From contig NZ_MUXN01000024.1 in NCBI RefSeq assembly GCF_001995215.1, forward strand, positions 153,951 through 217,950: a DNA stretch of 64,000 bases. Reading direction: 5' to 3'. The notes below the pieces were generated by a model. It worked only from the letters and a program-made list of their open reading frames with translations. It ran no database searches and had not been told where the DNA came from. Position 1 is the stretch's first letter. Each line of letters begins with the position of its first letter. Shown one piece after another: positions 26,413 through 35,284 of the stretch. Made by a program: the position numbers and the translations under genes. This stretch comes from Amycolatopsis azurea DSM 43854. Lineage in GTDB: Bacteria > Actinomycetota > Actinomycetes > Mycobacteriales > Pseudonocardiaceae.

Positions 26413-27717
26413 GTGCTGGTCGAACAGTTCGACGTGGTCTACTGCGAAGGCTGGGACCCAGCCGCACAAGCGATCGCAGGTCCCATCCAGCCCGCTGAAG
26501 CTTCCAGGCGCGACGCTGCCGGGGATCAGTACGCCGTCGTGGTTCTGGCCGGTTCGGATCCCAGGGCACTCATCGAGATTTCGTGGCGACACCATTCTTG
26601 CTCTGTCTGGGGATTCGACGAACGAGGTCGACGGGTGCTCAAACGTGACTTCCGTCGGATCGATGGCAAACGGGTTCTTCTGGTGGAGCAGCTCGAGTGG
26701 AACTACTCCGAACCCGACGAATCCGAATTCGGCTCAGGGGTGCCGAAGACGATTACGCGACTTCAGCGCGGCCGGTTCGGCGACACGATGGTGATCAGAA
26801 CCGACCAAGGAGAGCGTAGCGAGGACGCATCTCTGCCGGTACTCACTCGTGACCTGCCGGACTTCGGCGATTGGCGAGAACTTCTCTTTGCGGGTGATTC
26901 CGAGGATGAGGCCGGTGTCGCGCGGATGTCTCCGGGCGACGATCCGTTTGCCATGTTGGCGCACATATCCGGCGCTGAAGGTATCTGGCGAGTGAAGCCC
27001 GTACTTCCACAACGCAAGTCCGACGTTCGCCTCGTCGAGCGGTTTCCACCGCCGAGCCGCCACACGGAGGCGGCGGCCACGCTGTGGTCTCCACCGCGCC
27101 CCATGCAGCCGGATCCACGAGTCCTCGACCTGACCGGCCCGAAAGCGTCACTGATGCTTCGGAGTGAAATTTCGGTCGTGGAGTCCCATACCGCAGGAAT
27201 GTTGCGGATGCCGACCGGGCAAGTCATGGCGGGTGCTCCCGATGACTACTTTCTCGGCCAACGCGAGCCCTACACGGTATCGGTTCCACCGGGCTCTTAC
27301 GAATTCGTGCTCCGAGTGGCTCATGGAGCGAACATGGACCCTCGGGTGGCCGCAGCCGGGTTCGTGATCCGGAAAGAACGCGTGGCGTCATGGGAACTCG
27401 CAGTAGTGCCGGGTGAGGACCCGAGGCTGCTGCGTGATAGCGAAGCCTATTGCTTCGGTGTCGACGGTGGCACAGCGTGTTTCGCGGACGCCTCTGTCAC
27501 TGAGTGGATCGCCTCGTTGTGGCGCGACGACGAGGCCCCTCCTCGGCAGACACAGGTCGCGGGCGTCCGGATGTCCGACGCCGAAGACCAGGAGTCCGGC
27601 GCGAATGTCATCGCGTTCAGCAGCGGATGGGGTGACGGGTGCTATCCGGTATGGATCGGCCGTACCGACGGCGGCAGCGTCGCATGTTTCGTCGCGGACA
27701 TGCGATTGTCCGACTGA
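26413..27717 (+). CDS. DUF4241 domain protein, candidate immunity protein
   Basis: 434 residues. The GTG at 26413 was chosen because AGGGGGTTTGAA precedes it; a GTG seven codons earlier is the alternative. The last ~190 residues match DUF4241: CFGVDGGTACFADAS and the hallmark FSSGWGDGCYPVWIGRTDGG, then VACFVADMRL. The N-terminal half is not recognised. It starts 48 bp after the eCIS operon and converges, 13 bp apart, on the nuclease-toxin gene. Its codon use is visibly less GC-biased than its neighbours, suggesting recent acquisition. Immunity to the toxin is inferred from the pairing; no direct evidence. Confidence 0.7.
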   Translation: MLVEQFDVVYCEGWDPAAQAIAGPIQPAEASRRDAAGDQYAVVVLAGSDPRALIEISWRHHSCSVWGFDERGRRVLKRDFRRIDGKRVLLVEQLEWNYSEPDESEFGSGVPKTITRLQRGRFGDTMVIRTDQGERSEDASLPVLTRDLPDFGDWRELLFAGDSEDEAGVARMSPGDDPFAMLAHISGAEGIWRVKPVLPQRKSDVRLVERFPPPSRHTEAAATLWSPPRPMQPDPRVLDLTGPKASLMLRSEISVVESHTAGMLRMPTGQVMAGAPDDYFLGQREPYTVSVPPGSYEFVLRVAHGANMDPRVAAAGFVIRKERVASWELAVVPGEDPRLLRDSEAYCFGVDGGTACFADASVTEWIASLWRDDEAPPRQTQVAGVRMSDAEDQESGANVIAFSSGWGDGCYPVWIGRTDGGSVACFVADMRLSD

Positions 27718-27730
27718 CCTGCGCCCCGTG

Positions 27731-30700
27731 TCACGGTGGCGGGATGTTGTTCGAGATGGTCCACGACGAACCGGGTTTGGGTACTCGGTTCAGCGGTCCC
27801 GGCGTTGCCGTGATGGTGAGTACGATTTCGGACCTGAGGAGATAGTAGGCGAGGCCGCGCAGGATGTGCTGCTGCTGAGCGGCAGCGCGAGGAGGGCCAC
27901 CCATCGCGCGGTTGATTTCCGCCGAGGACGGCCGATGTGCCCGTGCGATGTCGAACAGCTGCTCGGCCGCGTCCGGTGCGACGGGCGGATAAGCTGACAC
28001 GAGCCATGTCTGGAACGCCGTCGCGTCCGAGAACTGGTGATTCACCTGCGCCACGTATACGACCTGGTTGGAAACGTCGCCGGTGTAGATGAAGTCGGCG
28101 GCTTCCCGTTCGGGCTTCTTCATCGCCGTGTTCGCGGGCACTGTCAGCGGAGACAGGTTGCGACGGTCGGTTCCCGAACCGCCGAGGAGGTTGGCCAGCA
28201 GGTGACCACGTTGAAGCGTACCGACACCGGGAATGTCGATCCCAGGGATGTGACCACCGGCAGGTGAGCCACGTCCTTCGGATGCCCTGCTCAACGGGTT
28301 GCCGGAATAGCCGGTCGCCCGGCCGAAACCATCGAGTGACGACGGCACGGGATTGTGCAGCGGACGTCTGAACGTCAGTCCGGGGATCTGGAACTTCACA
28401 CCGATTTCGCTGATCATCTCGCTGAGATCGTTCAGCCAGCCGTTCAACTGCCGGTCGCGATGAGGAGATGCCGGAAGGCCCGCGTAGTCGGTCACTATCT
28501 TCGTCGCCTTGCCTTCGACCTTGTCCAACGCGTTGTTCAGCTCGCCACCCCAGGTCTGTTCCCGGGGATACCGCGACTTCAGTGCATTGTTCGCGAGCTG
28601 ACGAAGCACTTTCATCTTGACCCGTATCGCGTCGAACCCTTCGCTCGCCATGAAGATCTTGACGCGTTTGCCCTGAATACGAGCCTGAAGAACGTGTGAT
28701 TCGGTGCCGACCCTGGTCGACTGTTCGACGCTGTGCGGTGGTACCTCTTCCTTGTCCTTAGCGGAAGGATCTTCTTTCTTGTCGCCGGGCTTCTTCGTGT
28801 CCTTCGTCGGCTTCTTCTTGCCGAACTTGTCCTTGAGCTTCTTCCCCGCGGCCTTGGCCTTGTCCGCGATCTTCTTCGCGAGGGACTTGACCTTGGCCCA
28901 GACCTTCTTCACCAGTCCGACGATCTTGTCGATCACCCAGTCGATGGCCTTGTTGACCGGTTTGGCGATCTTCTGGAAGACCTCCTTGACCTTCCCGGCG
29001 ATACCACCGATCCCGAGAATCGCCGCCAGCGCGCCGATCAGCACGGGGATCGACCGGGCCAGCGCCTTCTCGACCAGGCCGGCCACGCCACCGGCGCCGC
29101 CCTTCGCGATCGCGATGACCGCGTCCAGGACGGTGTTGACGAACTCGATGATCTGGCGGCCGTTCGTCACGATGAACCGGATGATGTCGATGATCATCTT
29201 GCAGGCGCGGATGAACGCCGACGCGGGATTGAACAGCGAGATGATCCACGTGATGCCCGCCATCACGATCGTCGGCAGCAGGTAGGACACCAGGTTGTCG
29301 ATGAGGTTCTTCTTCAGGTCGCCGACCCGGGACTTGAGGTCGTCCCACAGCGCTCGCACCCCGCGTCTTCGGACTTCGAGAATGATCGGGAGGGCGGCCT
29401 TGCCCGCCTCGATGGCGGCCATGGCCTCCTTCGGCACCTTCCGCGCGATCCGGGCGAGGAGGTTGGCGCCGGAAAGCCCCAGCAGGCTGGCGATCAGCAC
29501 GAGGATGCTGACGATGTCGAAGCTCTTCGGCAGTTCGATGCCCGCCGTCGCCGCGGTGCCCAGCAGCCAGGACAGGACGCCTTGCTGGAGATGCGCGAGG
29601 GCGTTGTTCTTGAACTGCTTGAGGCCGCCGCCGACCGCGGACACCAGGTTGCCCAGGAAGCCGATCGGGTCCTTCAGGATGCCCAGCACGGCCTGCGCGG
29701 CCTTGGCGAGCACTCCGAGCAACAGGTCCTTGAGTTCGAGGATCGTCTTGATGACGCCCTTGACGGCGTCCAGGGCCTTGTCGACCAGCCCCTTGTTCTT
29801 TTCCTTCTCCTCCGCGATCTCGGCGTCGACCGCCTTGACGGCGTCGGTGTACTTCGTGGCGAGCGTGTCGACCAGTTCGGTGCTCTTGTCGTCGACCGAC
29901 TGGGTCAGCTCGTCGAACTTGTCGGCGAACCCGGCGGCCGCCTGCTTGCCGATCGCCTGGAGGTCCTTCGGCAGCTTCTTGACCTCGGCCTGGAGTTCTT
30001 CCCGGCCCTTGGCGATGCGCTGCTTCGCCCTCGTCAGCTCGCGGCCGATCGTGTCCGCGACGGCCGAGATGACCTTGCGCATCTGCTTGACGTAGTTTTC
30101 GCGAGCTTCGACGAAGATCTGGTCCGCTTCCTTGGGCAGACCGAGCAACTTGTCGCGGCCCCATCTGATCAGGCCCCAGGCACCGCTGTAGCGGCGATCC
30201 TTGTACTCGTCCATTTTCCGCCGGTGTTCGGCGGTGAACGCGTCCCGGGCCTCCTTCTCGCCCTTGGTGAACTGGTCGTCGACGAGTTTGTCCAGGCCGG
30301 TGAGGATGCCCTCCACGTCGGTCTTCATGGTGTCGAAGACCTTTTGGAGGGTGGCCGTCACCAGCGCGCGTTTTTCCTCGTCGGTGAGCTTCGTATCCGC
30401 CTTCCCGCCGCCGACCTCGTCGCCGGTGCGCTTCCGCCGTTTGGCGATCGCGCCCATGGCGGCGGCGCCGAAACGCCCGGCCTGCGCGGTGGTCTGGCGC
30501 AGGTGCTTCGACTCGTTCGCCCGGAGTTCCGGCGGAGTCGCCTCCGAATGCTGTTCCGCGCCCTTCTTGTCCTTGAGCGCCGCGCCGAACGCCGGCTCGT
30601 TCGACTTCTTGAGCTGCGTCTCGGTGACCTGGGCGTCGGTCATCTCCCGGTCGACCTTGGCGGGACCCGCGGACAGGTCGGTGGCCGAAGCCGGGAGTTT

Positions 30701-31426
30701 GTCCGGTGTCGCCTTGGCCGGGTCGGGCGTGGCCGGAGTGCCCGGCGGCCGGTCGGCCGCCATGGGCACGACCTGTTTGACCTCGGCGGCGGAGGTGTCC
30801 GGGGGTGCGGCGGTGGTGTCGGCGATCTGCTCCGCCGAGTCCGACTTTCCCTCGCCGACCTTCCCCGCCACCTCGGCCTTGACTTCGGCGGGCTTACCCG
30901 ATTCGGCGAACTCGTCGGCCTGTTCGAGGTTTTTCGGCGCCTTTTCGGCGATGGCCTTCTCGACGGCTTTGACGAACGCTTCCTTGTCGAAGTCCTTCGG
31001 CTTCGCTTCGTTCATCTTCTCGGCGTTGGCCGTCTTGCCCTGCGCCACCTCGTCGTCCTTGGGCGGGACGGACGCGCTCTGTGCCGAGGTCGCTTCCTTG
31101 GCCGCCGGGGGGTGGGAGCGGGCGACCGTGCGTTTCTTGTGTGCGATGTCCTTTTTCAGCACCGCGAACTTCGGATCGGCCCCGGGACCTCTGGCCAGAC
31201 CCGCGGCCACCGCGCCGTTGCCGACCTTGTCCTGCGAGTCCTTCTGGGACGGGTCCGCCGTCGGTTTCTTGTCGCCTGCTCGCAACGCGGCCAGCGCAGC
31301 GGCGTTGGACGGCGGCAGCCGATCCGGCTTCCGTTTCGGTGGGCGCTCTTGCAGCCCCACCGGTGACTTGGTCTGCGCCGTCGTCACCGTGGGGAGCTTC
31401 GCGCGAGCCCTCGGTGGCGGTGGCAT
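27731..31426 (-). CDS. Large eCIS cargo toxin candidate with C-terminal His-Me-finger nuclease domain
   Basis: 1231 residues. The ATG at 31426 follows AGGAGGAG with nine bases' spacing, so the longer upstream frame was rejected. Residues 1-320 are Pro/Lys/Ala-rich and disordered-looking, with QDKVGNGAVAAGL at 65-77. Residues ~330-550 are long charged helices; ~550-840 hold several hydrophobic helices (ILVLIASLLGLSG, WIISLF, VLIGALAAILGIGG); ~845-885 is a strongly basic Lys-rich segment. The last ~340 residues end in a DNA/RNA nonspecific endonuclease-like fold with R1073-G1074-H1075 and LLANLLGGSGTDRRNLSPLT, N1090 being the metal-binding Asn candidate. Probably delivered by the eCIS and toxic by cutting nucleic acid. 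Divergent from the next gene. Confidence 0.78.
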   Translation of the reverse strand: MPPPPRARAKLPTVTTAQTKSPVGLQERPPKRKPDRLPPSNAAALAALRAGDKKPTADPSQKDSQDKVGNGAVAAGLARGPGADPKFAVLKKDIAHKKRTVARSHPPAAKEATSAQSASVPPKDDEVAQGKTANAEKMNEAKPKDFDKEAFVKAVEKAIAEKAPKNLEQADEFAESGKPAEVKAEVAGKVGEGKSDSAEQIADTTAAPPDTSAAEVKQVVPMAADRPPGTPATPDPAKATPDKLPASATDLSAGPAKVDREMTDAQVTETQLKKSNEPAFGAALKDKKGAEQHSEATPPELRANESKHLRQTTAQAGRFGAAAMGAIAKRRKRTGDEVGGGKADTKLTDEEKRALVTATLQKVFDTMKTDVEGILTGLDKLVDDQFTKGEKEARDAFTAEHRRKMDEYKDRRYSGAWGLIRWGRDKLLGLPKEADQIFVEARENYVKQMRKVISAVADTIGRELTRAKQRIAKGREELQAEVKKLPKDLQAIGKQAAAGFADKFDELTQSVDDKSTELVDTLATKYTDAVKAVDAEIAEEKEKNKGLVDKALDAVKGVIKTILELKDLLLGVLAKAAQAVLGILKDPIGFLGNLVSAVGGGLKQFKNNALAHLQQGVLSWLLGTAATAGIELPKSFDIVSILVLIASLLGLSGANLLARIARKVPKEAMAAIEAGKAALPIILEVRRRGVRALWDDLKSRVGDLKKNLIDNLVSYLLPTIVMAGITWIISLFNPASAFIRACKMIIDIIRFIVTNGRQIIEFVNTVLDAVIAIAKGGAGGVAGLVEKALARSIPVLIGALAAILGIGGIAGKVKEVFQKIAKPVNKAIDWVIDKIVGLVKKVWAKVKSLAKKIADKAKAAGKKLKDKFGKKKPTKDTKKPGDKKEDPSAKDKEEVPPHSVEQSTRVGTESHVLQARIQGKRVKIFMASEGFDAIRVKMKVLRQLANNALKSRYPREQTWGGELNNALDKVEGKATKIVTDYAGLPASPHRDRQLNGWLNDLSEMISEIGVKFQIPGLTFRRPLHNPVPSSLDGFGRATGYSGNPLSRASEGRGSPAGGHIPGIDIPGVGTLQRGHLLANLLGGSGTDRRNLSPLTVPANTAMKKPEREAADFIYTGDVSNQVVYVAQVNHQFSDATAFQTWLVSAYPPVAPDAAEQLFDIARAHRPSSAEINRAMGGPPRAAAQQQHILRGLAYYLLRSEIVLTITATPGPLNRVPKPGSSWTISNNIPPP

Positions 31427-31566
31427 GGGACAGCTCTCCTCCTGCGACGGGCGCCCTCGGACAGCGTCGCAGCCCGCCGTCACCAGGGCGTCGCGGAAGC
31501 GTCCTCGGTGCGTGCGGGCGATAATCGGCACGCTATTTTTCGAGAGCGGAGACGGGGCCGAACACG

Positions 31567-32571
31567 ATGTCCACGAGGCAAGACGGAGACACCTGGGACC
31601 TGGCGTCCAGTGTCGGCGCGACCGCCACCATGGCCGCGGCGGCCAGGGCGATGGCGACGCGTGACGATCCTTCTCTGATCGACGACCCGTTCGCCGAGCC
31701 GCTTGTCCGCGCGGTGGGCGTCGATCTCCTCACCCGGCTGGCGGCCGGTGAAGCCGCGGCAGGCGAACTGGTGGAGCAGCTCTGGATCGACGTCGCCAAG
31801 ATTCGGACCAAGTTCTACGACGAGTTCTTCCTCGGCGCGACGAACGCGGGAATCACGCAGGTCGTGATCCTGGCGTCGGGCCTGGATTCCCGGGCCTACC
31901 GGCTTCCTTGGCCCGCCGGGCCCGTGGTGTACGAACTCGACCAGCCAGAGGTCATCGAGTTCAAAACCCGAACACTGGCGGAGTTGGGCGCGGAGCCCAC
32001 GGCCGACCGGAGGGCGGTCGCGGCCGATCTGCGTGAAGACTGGCCCGCTGCGCTGCGCGCCGCCGGTTTCGACCCGGCCCGGCCGACGGCGTGGAGTGCC
32101 GAGGGGCTGCTGGGTTACCTTCCGCCCGAGGCGCAGGACAGCTTGCTGGACACCATCACCGAGCTCAGCGCGCCGGGAAGCCGGGCGGCCACCGAAAGCA
32201 AGCCCAATCCGCGGCCAGGCGAGGAGGACAGGACGAAGGAGCGTCTGGACCGCATCTCCGAACGCTGGCGCGAGCAGAATCTCGACACCGACATGACCCG
32301 GCTGCGCTACTTCGGCGAACGCAACGAAGCCGCGCCGTACCTGACCGGACTCGGTTGGACGCTGGACGCGGCCAGCATCCGCGAGTTGTTCGACGCCAAC
32401 GGTCTTCCGCCCTTGGAGGACGACGGGATGCGTTTGGGGGACACGCTCTACGTCAACGGCACCCTGGGGAAGACCGCGGAGTGGGTCCTGTTTACCGCGC
32501 TTGGTCGAGAAAGGTCTGAGCGAGCAGGCTGGCGATGGCCCAGTCCTGCATCGCCACCCCGACGCTCTTGA
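31567..32571 (+). CDS. Class I SAM-dependent methyltransferase (LCMT / TIGR00027 family)
   Basis: 334 residues. Typical family text: TWDLASSVGATATMAAAARA, SLIDDPFAEPLVRAVGVDLL, IRTKFYDEFFLGATNAG, then the SAM-binding VVILASGLDSRAYRLPW and VVYELDQPEVIEFK. These proteins transfer a methyl group to carboxyl or hydroxyl groups of small molecules; the substrate is unknown. It is transcribed away from the toxin gene with 140 bp between the starts. The last ~27 residues (GRERSERAGWRWPSPAS) overlap the convergent ornithine cyclodeaminase gene by 80 bp and do not look conserved, so the tail may be a run-on after an older stop was lost. Confidence 0.88.
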   Translation: MSTRQDGDTWDLASSVGATATMAAAARAMATRDDPSLIDDPFAEPLVRAVGVDLLTRLAAGEAAAGELVEQLWIDVAKIRTKFYDEFFLGATNAGITQVVILASGLDSRAYRLPWPAGPVVYELDQPEVIEFKTRTLAELGAEPTADRRAVAADLREDWPAALRAAGFDPARPTAWSAEGLLGYLPPEAQDSLLDTITELSAPGSRAATESKPNPRPGEEDRTKERLDRISERWREQNLDTDMTRLRYFGERNEAAPYLTGLGWTLDAASIRELFDANGLPPLEDDGMRLGDTLYVNGTLGKTAEWVLFTALGRERSERAGWRWPSPASPPRRS

Positions 32572-33424
32572 AGACCGTCCGGCCGGTCCGTTTTCCCATC
32601 CCTGCGGCTAAGGCGTCGCCGAGTTCGACGAGGTCGTCCTCGATGATGGCTCCCGAACCGAGCGCGTGGATGATCTCCCCGGCCTCTTCGAGGATCGCTT
32701 CGCGCTCATCGATCACGACGGTCGCGTCGGCGAGCAGTTCGTCGGGGAGTTCCCGCATGGTCGGGCGGAAGGCGCCGATGGCGTTGACGTGGGCGTTTTC
32801 GGTCAGTGAAGTGGGGGAGAACAGTGGCGTCGAGGACGTGGTCGCGCAGCAGACGATGTCCATGTCACGGACTGCCTCGTCGGCGTCAGCGACGGCGATG
32901 ACGGTGTCTATCCGCAATTCGGCACCGAGGGCCTCGGCGAGCGCGTCCGCGCGTTCGAGGCTGTGGTCGACGACCCTGAGTTCGGTCAGCGGCCGCACCG
33001 CGTGCACGGCCCGGACCTGATCGGCCGCCTGCCCGCCGGCGCCGATGAGGGTGCAGGTCCTGGCCTCGGCCGGGGCGAGCAGATCGGTCGCGACGCCGGC
33101 GACCGCGCCGGTCCGGATGCGGGTCACCTCGGTGGCGTCGGCGACGAGATGACGTCCGTGGCCGAGTTCGCTCCAGACGACCGTCCCGACGATCGCCGGG
33201 ACGCGATCACTGAAGTTCAGGCTCAACGTCTTGATCATCGCCGAGGCGGTCGGGCGATGGTGCGTCGACATCACGAGGAACGCACCGTCGCGCAACACGG
33301 TCCTTGTCGGCATCTCGAACTCGCCGCGTCGCAGCGCGAGAAACCCGCTTCGCACCGCGTCGATCGCCGCGGGCATCGAGACGGCGGAACGGATCTCCTC
33401 CGGACCGACGGTGACGACGTCCAT
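32492..33424 (-). CDS. Ornithine cyclodeaminase / mu-crystallin family protein
   Basis: 310 residues; the ATG at 33424 has GGAGG upstream, unlike the longer frame. Family features: PTRTVLRDGAFLVMSTHH, IKTLSLNF, VADATEVTRIRTGAVAGVAT, and the NAD(P)-binding TLIGAGGQAADQVRAVHA, then HVNAIGAFRPTMRELPDELL. Members deaminate ornithine to proline, act as alanine or other imino-acid dehydrogenases, or make siderophore and antibiotic precursors. The lysine and arginine positions expected for carboxylate binding (K in IKTLS, R in EVTRIRT) are kept. Stands alone with no pathway neighbours; exact substrate open. Confidence 0.9.
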   Translation of the reverse strand: MDVVTVGPEEIRSAVSMPAAIDAVRSGFLALRRGEFEMPTRTVLRDGAFLVMSTHHRPTASAMIKTLSLNFSDRVPAIVGTVVWSELGHGRHLVADATEVTRIRTGAVAGVATDLLAPAEARTCTLIGAGGQAADQVRAVHAVRPLTELRVVDHSLERADALAEALGAELRIDTVIAVADADEAVRDMDIVCCATTSSTPLFSPTSLTENAHVNAIGAFRPTMRELPDELLADATVVIDEREAILEEAGEIIHALGSGAIIEDDLVELGDALAAGMGKRTGRTVFKSVGVAMQDWAIASLLAQTFLDQAR

Positions 33425-33708
33425 GAAGTCCTCCAGATCTCTCGTCGGCAAAGTGGGGCTCTTGCCTGTTCGATCATGCCCCCTTGGCCGTACAGGGAGC
33501 TCTGGACACCTCGAGTACAAGCGTGCACGCGCCGGTAGCGAGCCGGTCGTGGCGAAGACGACGCAGCAGCGGCGGGTCGAAGACCGGCTCTGGGTGACCG
33601 TGCCGCGCTAGAGGGGATCTTGTTCGTGCTCTGTGTCGTTGGATAGGGGTGACTGGTGAGCTTCCGAGCGCGGAGCAGGCCCTCGGATCGGCACGGGGCC
33701 CCGCCTGT

Positions 33709-34656
33709 TCAGAGGCGTTCGATGCGGTCGGCCTGCGGGCCCCGGTCGCTCTGACGCACCGCGTACCGGACCCGGTCACCCTTCTGCAGCGGCTCCGACC
33801 CCATGATCACGGACACGTGGGCGAAGAGATCGTCGCCGCCTGCGTCCGGGGTGATGAAGCCGAAGCCCTTGTCCTCGTCGTAGCGCGCGACGACGCCCTC
33901 GCCGCCTCGTACGGGCACGTCCCGCGCCGCCGGCCCTGCGGCCGCGGCAGGTGCCGGCCGCTGCGGCGCCGTCTGGGGCTCGGTGCCCCGGACCAGGTGC
34001 ACGTCGCGGGCCTGCGGGCCCTTGTCTCCACTAGCCACCTCGTAGGCGACGCGGTCGCCCTCCGCGAGCCACGTCAGCCCCTCGGCCAGGGCCCGGGCGT
34101 GAACGAAGACGTCCCCGGCGCCGGAGTCGGGGTTGATGAAGCCGAAGCCCTTGTCCTCGTCGTACCAGGCCACCGTGCCGTCGGCACCGTCCGCGATACC
34201 AGCCGCAGCGGGTGAGCCGGCCCCTGCTCCCAGCGGGATCACGTGCCCGGCCTGCGGGCCGCGCTCGCCTTCGACGATCAGGAAGGCCACCCGCTGCCCC
34301 TCGGTGACCACGCCGCCGGTCACGATGGCGGAGCTGTGCACGAAGATGTCTGCGCCGCCGCCGTCCGGCGACGCGAAGCCGTACCCCTTGCCCGGCTCGT
34401 ACCAGTTGACGGTGCCGAGCAGGCCCACGGCGCTGCCGGTAGCCGCATCGGCGGTGACGCGAACGCGCAGCGCCTGGGGCCCGCGGTCGTTCTCGCCGAC
34501 CTCGAACACGACGGCCTGACCCTCGCGGAGCAGTTTCGCGCCGCCGTCCCCGACGATCTCGGAGGCGTGCACGAACACGTCCGGGGAGCCGTCCTCGGGC
34601 GCGAGGAAGCCGAAACCCCGTTCGGCGTCGAACCAACGGACGGTCCCTTGCGGCAT
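33709..34656 (-). CDS. Protein with four tandem cold-shock domains
   Basis: 315 residues from the ATG at 34656, preceded by CTGGAG. Four cold-shock domains follow one another at about 1-68, 79-142, 158-222 and 252-315. Each has the RNP1-like motif (RGFGF, KGYGF, KGFGF, KGFGF) and an RNP2-like motif (DVFVH, DIFVH, DVFVH, DLFAH), and each ends RGPQA or KGPQA. Ala/Pro-rich linkers join units 2-3 and 3-4. Bacterial cold-shock proteins usually hold a single ~67-residue domain binding single-stranded RNA or DNA; four in one chain should greatly raise affinity or bridge several strands. Units 3 and 4 are most alike (YDEDKGFGFI), suggesting the last duplication was recent. Confidence 0.93.
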   Translation of the reverse strand: MPQGTVRWFDAERGFGFLAPEDGSPDVFVHASEIVGDGGAKLLREGQAVVFEVGENDRGPQALRVRVTADAATGSAVGLLGTVNWYEPGKGYGFASPDGGGADIFVHSSAIVTGGVVTEGQRVAFLIVEGERGPQAGHVIPLGAGAGSPAAAGIADGADGTVAWYDEDKGFGFINPDSGAGDVFVHARALAEGLTWLAEGDRVAYEVASGDKGPQARDVHLVRGTEPQTAPQRPAPAAAAGPAARDVPVRGGEGVVARYDEDKGFGFITPDAGGDDLFAHVSVIMGSEPLQKGDRVRYAVRQSDRGPQADRIERL

Positions 34657-34813
34657 CAAATACTCCAGGTTGAGAGGGCGGGCACTGGCCCCCAGTCTCC
34701 CTGACTGACCTCCGGTCCGTCGGGCCGGGTCCACAGGCGGGCGGTGCGGAGCCAGGGGCGGGCTGTTGGTTCACCTAGCGACACGCCGAGTTTCGAGACC
34801 AGGTCTTAGAACA

Positions 34814-34832
34814 CGAATCGCCACTCACGACC
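34814..34832. repeat. Dispersed 19-bp intergenic motif CGAATCGCCACTCACGACC
   Basis: The same 19-mer occurs at 54339-54357, and near-copies at 48505-48523 and, inverted, at 63891-63909 (two mismatches or fewer in the core). All lie between genes, close to gene ends. The ends of the MITE-like element at 52367-52652 begin with a related GGTCGTGAGTGG text, so these single copies could be relics of such elements or a shared protein-binding site. Confidence 0.65.
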
Positions 34833-34839
34833 CCTGAGG

Positions 34840-35274
34840 TCAGGCCAGTTGCCGTGGGGTTGTCGTACCGCGCCCTTCCGGGCAGGACACCTCCACGGCA
34901 ACCGGCGGAGGGTTGTCGAACGCCCGCGTCCAGACCGTCTCGATCCAGTCGGCGACCGTATCGACGACGACGTCCGCCGAGAGGTCTCGTGGGAGGGACG
35001 GCACCTCCGGCTCCCAGCCCGTTTCGTGGTGGACGACGCCGAAAAGGTGGCGATGCTCGTCGATCGGTTTGTTGAGGACGAAGGAATCCGGACCGTCGAA
35101 CCGGGCCCATACGTCGAAAGTTCCCTCGCCGTCTTCGTCGGGGAACACCTCGATCTGCACGCTCTCGACGGTGTCGCCGATCAGCTCGACGATCGCCCTC
35201 AGCCGGGCGGTGACGTCCTCGGAATGCGCGTCGAGGACGCGGCGAAGTCGGCGGCGGTACTCGGCATGGTCCAC
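34840..35274 (-). CDS. Hypothetical protein (144 aa)
   Basis: Start taken as the GTG at 35274 (DHAEYRRRLRRVLDAHSEDV); a much longer upstream frame runs through the neighbouring transporter in the wrong frame and was dropped. The protein opens with a helical region, then strands (SVQIEVFPDEDGEGTFDVWA, SFVLNKPIDEHRHLFGVVHH) and a final helix with a proline-rich tail. No signal, membrane segment or catalytic motif recognised. Acidic overall. It lies ten bases downstream of the transporter gene on the same strand, so both are probably one transcript. Confidence 0.7.
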   Translation of the reverse strand: MDHAEYRRRLRRVLDAHSEDVTARLRAIVELIGDTVESVQIEVFPDEDGEGTFDVWARFDGPDSFVLNKPIDEHRHLFGVVHHETGWEPEVPSLPRDLSADVVVDTVADWIETVWTRAFDNPPPVAVEVSCPEGRGTTTPRQLA

Positions 35275-35284
35275 ACAGGACAAT

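Noticed and set aside
28733..31366. Long plus-strand frames opposite the toxin gene
   Set aside because: Low-complexity Leu/Arg/Asp sequence with no domain; the minus strand has the ribosome site and nuclease motif.
31567..32571. Frameshift at the methyltransferase end
   Set aside because: The stop is simply late; the body of the enzyme is intact and an 80-bp tail-to-tail overlap needs no frameshift, although the tail looks unconserved.
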